In this document: positions 57,920 through 64,000 of the stretch, one piece after another
How the letters are laid out: each line of letters opens with the position of its first letter
Position numbering within the stretch: the stretch's first letter is position 1
DNA from: Aricia agestis
Lineage: Eukaryota; Arthropoda; Insecta; Lepidoptera; Lycaenidae
Assembly (NCBI RefSeq): GCF_905147365.1
Contig: NC_056428.1
Location: 6,044,001 to 6,108,000 of the forward strand
Direction of reading: 5' to 3'
DNA: 64,000 nucleotides
Notes under the pieces: model-generated
The model's database searches: none
What the model was told of the DNA's origin: nothing
The model's input: only the letters and a program-made list of their open reading frames with translations
Translations under genes and position numbers: made by a program

Positions 57920-59030
57920 TGGTTTTGTTTTGGTGCTTTCGGATAATACGTAACGCTTATGGGGTATGCCTAACAATTATGACAGTAGATATTACATACA
58001 GTTCACGTGAAACATTTAAATTTTAGCGCAAATATTCTGTCACACTAATTCTTATAATATGCCATAAACATAAGTTTGTGTCAGTAATAAAGGTCCAAAT
58101 GGATTGCAAGTGTCCCTAGTGAAATTGACATGACGTAATTAGTGTTGACACTTGACACGCCTTCTGCCACATTGTATGGTGTATAAATTGAGTAACTGGT
58201 GTTGAACAGTAACCATATTCTACCATGCTAATACAATATTAATGCAGTTTCATTTTCATACAGCATTCGATCCAGTTCATTTCAGATCAAACTACAAAAT
58301 TCTCATGTATTAAAACATATTTTGAAATAATTCTTGTATTTCAATAAATCTAATAATTGTTTTTCAAACGGAAAAAACTCGTACAAAAAATAATAAAGTT
58401 GTATTACTGTTGGATTAAAATAGCGCAATCAGTGTACAGTTAAACGAGTAGAAATAGAACGGTAGCGTTATCCTTACTAAGAAATAAATCAGTTTCGTGA
58501 TCCTTAACATCAAAGAAACTGTAAAACATGGCTCAAGTATCTCAAACCGATCATTAATTAACAGGAGTTGTTATGATTGAAATATTTCAACGCATCGAAT
58601 ATACTTCGTCTATAAATACAACTCGAGGGGGATTATTGTTCCCACATCATTTCGGGCTATTTTCATGCTTGGGTGTTCGATGTTCGTGTTTTGGATCCAG
58701 TACATCGAATTTAAAAAGAACTCAAGTGCAGTTTCGTTCATTTTAAACTCAATTCGTTTTATCTCAAACTGAAATAATGTCATGCCATCGTTGTGATTGG
58801 TCCAAATTCCAATAGTGTTTTGAGGTTTATCGGACTGTTTTGTTGTTTCATAAAAAACTGATTAGATGGAAGAAGGAATAAAACTGCATTGATATTGGAT
58901 TTGAATAGCTAGTAGAATAATAGCTGCTAGTGCTTAGTGCTATTTAAGTGTATTCGAATAAATGTAAAAGCTGCATATCGTTATTGGATTGGTTTCACTA
59001 TGTCTGAGAATCTCTCGAGTTGTAACCTGG
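57920..59030. other. No gene seen
   Basis: AT-rich spacer; nothing recognised. Confidence 0.4.
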
Positions 59031-59035
59031 CCTTG

Positions 59036-59173
59036 TACCACGAAACTGTTTTGAGACTCAAATAATCGGACGAGAATGCCGCCTCCCACTCTAACAAACG
59101 TGAAAATGCTGTTGTTAGAGCAGGAGGCGACATTCTCGTCCGATTGTTTGAGTCTCAAAACAGTTTCGTAGTA
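59036..59173. mobile_element. 138-bp palindromic MITE
   Basis: TACCACGAAACTGTTTTGAG and its inverse CTCAAAACAGTTTCGTAGTA bound ~60-bp arms (AATCGGACGAGAATG... and CATTCTCGTCCGATT) with a ~14-nt loop. Confidence 0.85.
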
Positions 59174-59189
59174 GACCTACTGTAGCGCT

Positions 59190-59445
59190 GCCTTTCTATG
59201 CTTGCCAAGGCTCGACCAGCGTCCACACGTACAAGCGTGTAAATAGAGTATCTGGCTTGGCTTGTGTGAGCTTATGGACGCTTGTATCCGATCCGGTGTA
59301 GTGTCGGTTCTTGGACGTAGATCGAAGGGCGCTTGCTTGACGCATTCACAAGCGTGTAAACGACTTCCAAATGCCAAGCGAGTTCGTGGAAGCTTGTGCC
59401 TTGTGGATGCTTGCCAAGCCTTGGCAACCGTGGAAACTCAGCATG
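59190..59445. repeat. GC-richer repeat with CTTGCCAAGG ends
   Basis: CTTGCCAAGGCT near 59201 and AGCCTTGGCAA near 59418 invert; ACAAGCGTGTAAA occurs at 59231 and 59348. Composition and short dyads suggest a MITE-type repeat. Opposing frames here are chance. Confidence 0.45.
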
Positions 59446-59449
59446 ACAT

Positions 59450-60185
59450 ATTTTGACTTGACTGCCTTCATTAGTTACAGGCTTATATTCAAAGGAGCAT
59501 TTACGGCAATGACATAAGGATGACTCTCATAGAAACTCCAGGATGAATTAACTGTGAATTGACTATATCTTGATAACAGAAGTTTTGAATGGCAGATCGT
59601 GCGCTGACCTCGACTTGGTCGTAAAGGACTGTTTATCCTCGTTGGGATTGATTTAGCTCATGCTCGATCTTTGGATTACTTATGCTTAAATTGTTTACTT
59701 GAAAGATTTAGTACGTCGTTGTGAAGACAATGATTGTCTGGATTGGGTGGTGAATTGGTATCATTACTTTTATTTCTTTATGGGCATTCATTGTCTCTTG
59801 GGTAACTGACTTTCGAATGAAGCTAACATGAAGTTATAATATTGTTATATAGTTATTGATCAAGGATTTCGGTCTATAACAATATTGTTTCATTTTGTAA
59901 CGTTTAAAAGCTTGTGTTAAATATTTGGACACTTAAAATGTTTACTTAACCAACTGTAACTAGAATATTCAAATTAGTTTTGTTTGCAAATAGATGTCAT
60001 GATGTTAAAACTCGTTTAGTATTTCGCAATCGACAAAAAATAATAATTCCCTTTGGACCGACATCACGCACAGCTGCACGGCAAATGAAGTCACAACAAG
60101 TATATTTCACGCTATTTTACGTAAAAGTTAACGCAATATTTATTGATGATCACTCAAAATATGCATTTTACTAATCTTTGATTTT
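59450..60185. other. No gene seen
   Basis: AT-rich spacer. Confidence 0.4.
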
Positions 60186-60194
60186 CTTTTACAG

Positions 60195-60228
60195 GTACTT
60201 GAAGCCATGTAATTCAGACTAGATACTG
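60195..60228 (+). other. Candidate 34-nt untranslated micro-exon
   Basis: Preceded by a pyrimidine-rich acceptor TTTTCTTTTACAG and followed by donor GTAAGATAT. It contains only ATG-TAA, a minimal start-stop. Could be a 5' UTR exon of a gene starting at ~38.46 kb. Splice-like signals this short also arise by chance, so evidence is weak. Confidence 0.18.
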
Positions 60229-60369
60229 GTAAGATATAGAAGTTAAAGCTTCTTTAGTAAAATATCTAGAAAAACAGCTTATAAATTTTTCAAATTATTT
60301 TTATGAACTCTTTATTTTGTTACTTTTTAAAAAATTACGAAAATATTAATATATGTCATTGAAAAATAG

Positions 60370-60440
60370 AGAACCCATCGATCGTGGAATAACGAGACAC
60401 AATAGCTTTTCCATTGTTATCGCGGCCGGATGCGGCCGCT
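60370..60440 (+). repeat. Dispersed repeat U, copy 3
   Basis: CGATCGTGGAATAACGAGAC, ACAATAGC and a GCGGCCGGATGCGGCCGC dyad, the plus-orientation version of 22783-22856. Confidence 0.55.
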
Positions 60441-60444
60441 TAGG

Positions 60445-62315
60445 TCTTCATGAATTAAATAAGCAATTATGAACTTCTTCGAAGGTTATTATTATAAAAC
60501 ACAGTTTATATAAACGCAGAATCAAATTCAATGGAATAAATAGTAGCGGATTGAACAAAAGGTTAAATGGTCAGTCTTTGTTCGAGAGGGGTCAAACATA
60601 ATGCCTTGTCAAAGCCCTCCAGTCCTTCATTAAAGTCGATATAATTGCAGCTATTATGCAACTCAGTCAGCGCAGTAAGTGGTCTAGTTTGCGAATCTTA
60701 ACGGGGATAGATTCTCACGTAGTCGATCCAGACCTTTGTTACCTCTTTTAAGACTGTTATGTCGAAGACATAAGGATCAAACTTAAGGAAACTTTCGGGT
60801 AAACTCTGAACTTTCTATAGTTATTTCATAAACGTTCCTTGTTCTCTCAAATTGTAGGTCTTCTAGTTGCAAACTGTTTCTTGTTTGTTACTCGCAAGGT
60901 ATTCGTACGCACACATGTACGGGTTACAAATATATCATAGCCTCTTCAGAATTTAAGATAACCAATTTTTTTGGAACCTTCAATTTCATCTCAAGATTAC
61001 AAGGTTTCTGGTTACGTGGAAACAAATGTGTTAAATTGGATGTTTCGCTCAGCACTCCGTTAATTTTAACATAGTTAAAATATTTTGTAGAGTCATTTCA
61101 TGATAAAACCTTTTAAGCTAAGCAACATTGTCTACCGTAATTACCCCTAGCACTAAAAGTGTCTCCTACTAATGTACACAATCTTAGAGCATATTTTCGA
61201 CTCATTGAGATATTTGCTTGAACATTAGGAACGTAGAAGGTGATGCTTATGAAAAAAGTTATAATTCAGATAGAATATACCCGATGCTCATGCTTATCCC
61301 GGCGTTAAAGATAAATTCGGAACTAAAACTTTTATTTATTCAGGCGTGCCAATCGATCGTGATACTATTAGACTGCTAAGTCCCGATGGGACCGAAAATG
61401 GAGAGGCCTAACGCATCAGATACCCCAGATCACGTATTCCTTGGAATCTTTTCACGTAATTTGTGTGATATTGAGTTACTGGATTTAATGCGGCCATCGC
61501 TTCGCGTTGAATAACAATCTCACTAGCAATTAAGATACCCTCTGCATTAGTTAGTTTGGTAATAAAAGAAACCTTTTCTGGACAGGGAGATATACGTCTG
61601 AATTTCAGGAACGAGAATTTTGGCTAACCTTTGGCTAATTTTTATTTCTCTATTCTCTAGCCTTTCTTTTTGCTCCTAACAAGCCAATTCCTTTTTCTCT
61701 ACTTTTATGTGATTTAATTAAAACGGGACATCTACACTTTATTACAGGCACTGTGACATAACTTAATCCTTTCTAAAAAACGGCTGTCATTAAATGTAAG
61801 GGTATGTGCTTCATTTTATGCATCCGGATTCCGGTAAGTATAGTTAAATTGCATTCTTACGTGTGAAACAATTATACTTATTTCTCTGTATCATATACTT
61901 ACCATTTTACTTGAAAACTTAATTTTCCGATTAGATTACTGTCTAAATTATTTTTTTTCCTTATTTCACACTTACAAATCACAATACGTCAGTACTAATT
62001 ATATTATATTAGTATAGTAGTACGCTGAACTTTCCTCATTCCTTTTATAATAATTTATAAACAATAAAAGGTATGTACATAATGTATTATTTCAAGGATT
62101 GTTTTGTATTTGTTTATTCATCAACAATAGCTGCATCTGCATTCAACTGCAAAAACAAATAATATCTACTCCTACCCTTTTCTCTTGTTTATTTTGTATG
62201 GCGTTCCGAAGAGCTCACAACATTATTCAATTAACCTACTAAATTAAATTAAGTAATGATTTCAGCATAATCAATAATAAAATTGTATTTGTATTATTAT
62301 TTTTCTTTTTAGTAC
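60445..62315. other. No gene seen
   Basis: AT-rich with no recognised frame; no long inverted repeat seen. Confidence 0.4.
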
Positions 62316-62322
62316 CAATTTT

Positions 62323-63617
62323 GGTCAATTCAGACCGCAACGCGACGCATAGCTGCCGTGAGCTGCATTTCTAAAGGAGGAGGAGCATTTCGTACCCACC
62401 AATGTAGCACGTTGAGACATATACCAAATGAAAGGGCTTAAAAAGTTGAACATTTTATTGTATGACGATAAAACTCTAAACCATGGGAGAAAAAAGTTAA
62501 AGAAGGTAAAAAAAAAAATCACAAAAAACACCCTGTATTATTGCATCAATTTATAGTGTTGCTGGTAAGGAATAATTTCTGGAAAGTAATCGTTTATGAC
62601 AAACTTAAGGAAAGTGTTATATTTTAGTATATTGTTTCATATTTTGAAGAAACGTATGGGAAAACAATAAAACCTTAAAAATCTAACCTTTCCTGGATTT
62701 TACCGTACATTGTTACTTTGGAAAAATTGTTTATAATAAGCAATACTAGCGAATAGTGCAATAATACAGGATGTTTTATTTTTTCCTAAGAATTAAAAAA
62801 AAAACATTCTTTATTATTGCACCATGCGATAGTATTGCTAATTATAAACAATTTATACAAAATGATAAGTAACGAAAAAATCTGGCAAAGGTTCGACATT
62901 CAGCATTTTATTGTTTTCTCATACATTTCTTTGAAATATGAAGCAATATATTGAAATACAACACTTTCCTTAAGTTTCCCATATATGATTACTTTTGAGA
63001 AATTATTCCTTACTAGCAACACTACACATTAATTCTAGATTCATTAGAGGTTATTTTTTTCATTTTCGGAAAAAATAAAACATCCTGTATTATTGCGCCA
63101 TTCGCTAGTATTGCTAATCATAAAACATTGTGATTATATACGATAAAATCCAAGAAAGGTTAGATTTTTAAGGTTTTATTGTTTTCTCATACATTTCTTT
63201 AAAATATGAAAGATTATATTGAAATACAACACTTTCCTTAAGTTTGTCATATACGATTACTTTCCAGAAATGATTCCTTACCAGCAACACTATAAATTGA
63301 TGCAATAATACAGGTTGTTTTTTTGTAATTTTTTCTTACCTTCTACCCTCGTCAACTTTTTTCTCCCATGGTTTAGAGATTTTATGTCATACAAGAAAAT
63401 GTACAGCTTTTCAAGCCCTTTCATTTGATATATGTCTCAACGTGCTACAGCTTGGGTACGGGTCCCATACAAAAATGCCCCTTCTTCTTTGTATGTATTT
63501 GACAGACTTCAATTTCGTAAGACGACATGCAAGATGCATTGAAATCTTTCAATTCTATATAAAATTTTGAAATGCAGCTCACGGCAGCTACGCGTCACGT
63601 TGCGGTCTGAATTGACC
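62323..63617. mobile_element. 1.3 kb composite fold-back element
   Basis: GGTCAATTCAGACCGCAACG (62323) and its inverse (ending 63617) bound it. Outer arms continue through GTAGCACGTTGAGACATATA, GAAAGGGCTT and AAACCATGGGAGAAAAAAGT on both sides; the right arm has ~85 bp extra (about 63480-63570). Inside lie three related ~210-240-bp units: 62531-62772 forward, 62804-63027 and 63081-63316 reversed. Units carry TACAGGATG/CATCCTGTA-like edges at several of their ends. No transposase. Non-autonomous and palindromic. Confidence 0.8.
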
Positions 63618-63619
63618 CT

Positions 63620-64000
63620 AAGTACTCTCAATAATTCCGAAGGGATAATAATTTTTATCAATATCACAACATAGTTGATTAAATGACGTCCAAAAAAGCT
63701 TTAAATGGTTGCATAAAATCAGACAAAAATGTCATCATATTGCTCTCAAAAAGACATTTACACAGCCCATTAGCTGGCTTATTAAAACCCATGTTAACCA
63801 ACCCACTTTGGTCCACTTTACAAAAACGCTGGAAAATCCGCGTTATGGTTTATTCGCTGCAACAATGCATATTTTTTTACACTTTTTATATGCACATTAC
63901 TCATGCATTCCCATTTTGCCCCTGCGTCAAGCTAAATATATTCAAGTTCATGGACCCGGTTGCGTCTAGCTTATTTATGTGTTTGATTGCGTCTTATAAT
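63620..64000. other. No gene recognised
   Basis: An 86-codon plus frame (63709-63969) has no motif. The window ends in unassigned sequence. Confidence 0.35.

Noticed and set aside
63709..63969. Host protein of 86 residues at the right edge
   Set aside because: No recognised motif or codon bias; the frame is within chance expectation for AT-rich DNA.

Overview
The window looks like repeat-rich nuclear DNA of an insect, almost certainly a moth or butterfly. It is AT-rich, has no bacterial-style gene packing, and carries families known from Lepidoptera: tRNA-headed SINEs with (ATT)n tails, Helitron-like pieces ending in CTAGT, an RTE LINE, R1/TRAS-like and Jockey/CR1-like LINE debris, and many short inverted-repeat elements (MITEs). 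A noctuoid moth is possible from remembered repeat families, but this is inference. I found no complete host protein-coding gene. The best host candidate is a GC-rich promoter plus non-coding first exon at about 38.39-38.76 kb, with an uncertain micro-exon at 60.20 kb. If both belong to one gene, much of the right half is one long intron.

Left part (0-16 kb): a minus-strand SINE, a 1.5 kb inverted-repeat element with a second element nested in it, two opposite-strand 3' fragments of one RNase H-type LINE, a Helitron-like element containing a SINE-like insert, a long-arm MITE (copy 1), a broken R1/TRAS-like gag ORF, and AT microsatellites.

Middle (16-35 kb): the most complete gene-bearing unit is an RTE-clade LINE at 16800-20049, precisely bounded by a 12-bp target-site duplication. 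Its one long endonuclease-reverse transcriptase frame is broken by a single in-frame TGA, and the first catalytic Asp of the RT is replaced by Asn. Next come Helitron-like pieces, a 0.8 kb inverted-repeat element, a 259-bp palindromic MITE flanked by TA, a hAT-type MITE with an 8-bp duplication (GTCTTATG), and a piggyBac-like 3' end with its TTAA-CCCTAGA terminus and a Cys-rich transposase tail.

Right part (35-64 kb): second copies of several MITEs, three large fold-back structures (40067-41032, 44274-45092, 62323-63617), a Jockey/CR1-like LINE fragment on the minus strand (45717-46990) abutted by a MITE, a SINE with exact 9-bp duplications at 55889-56253, and several smaller hairpins.

No working gene network can be read here. 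The coherent story is layered transposon insertion and decay. The most unusual objects are the near-perfect 379-bp-arm palindrome at 44.3-45.1 kb and the composite fold-back at 62.3-63.6 kb; both could form long double-stranded RNA if transcribed.
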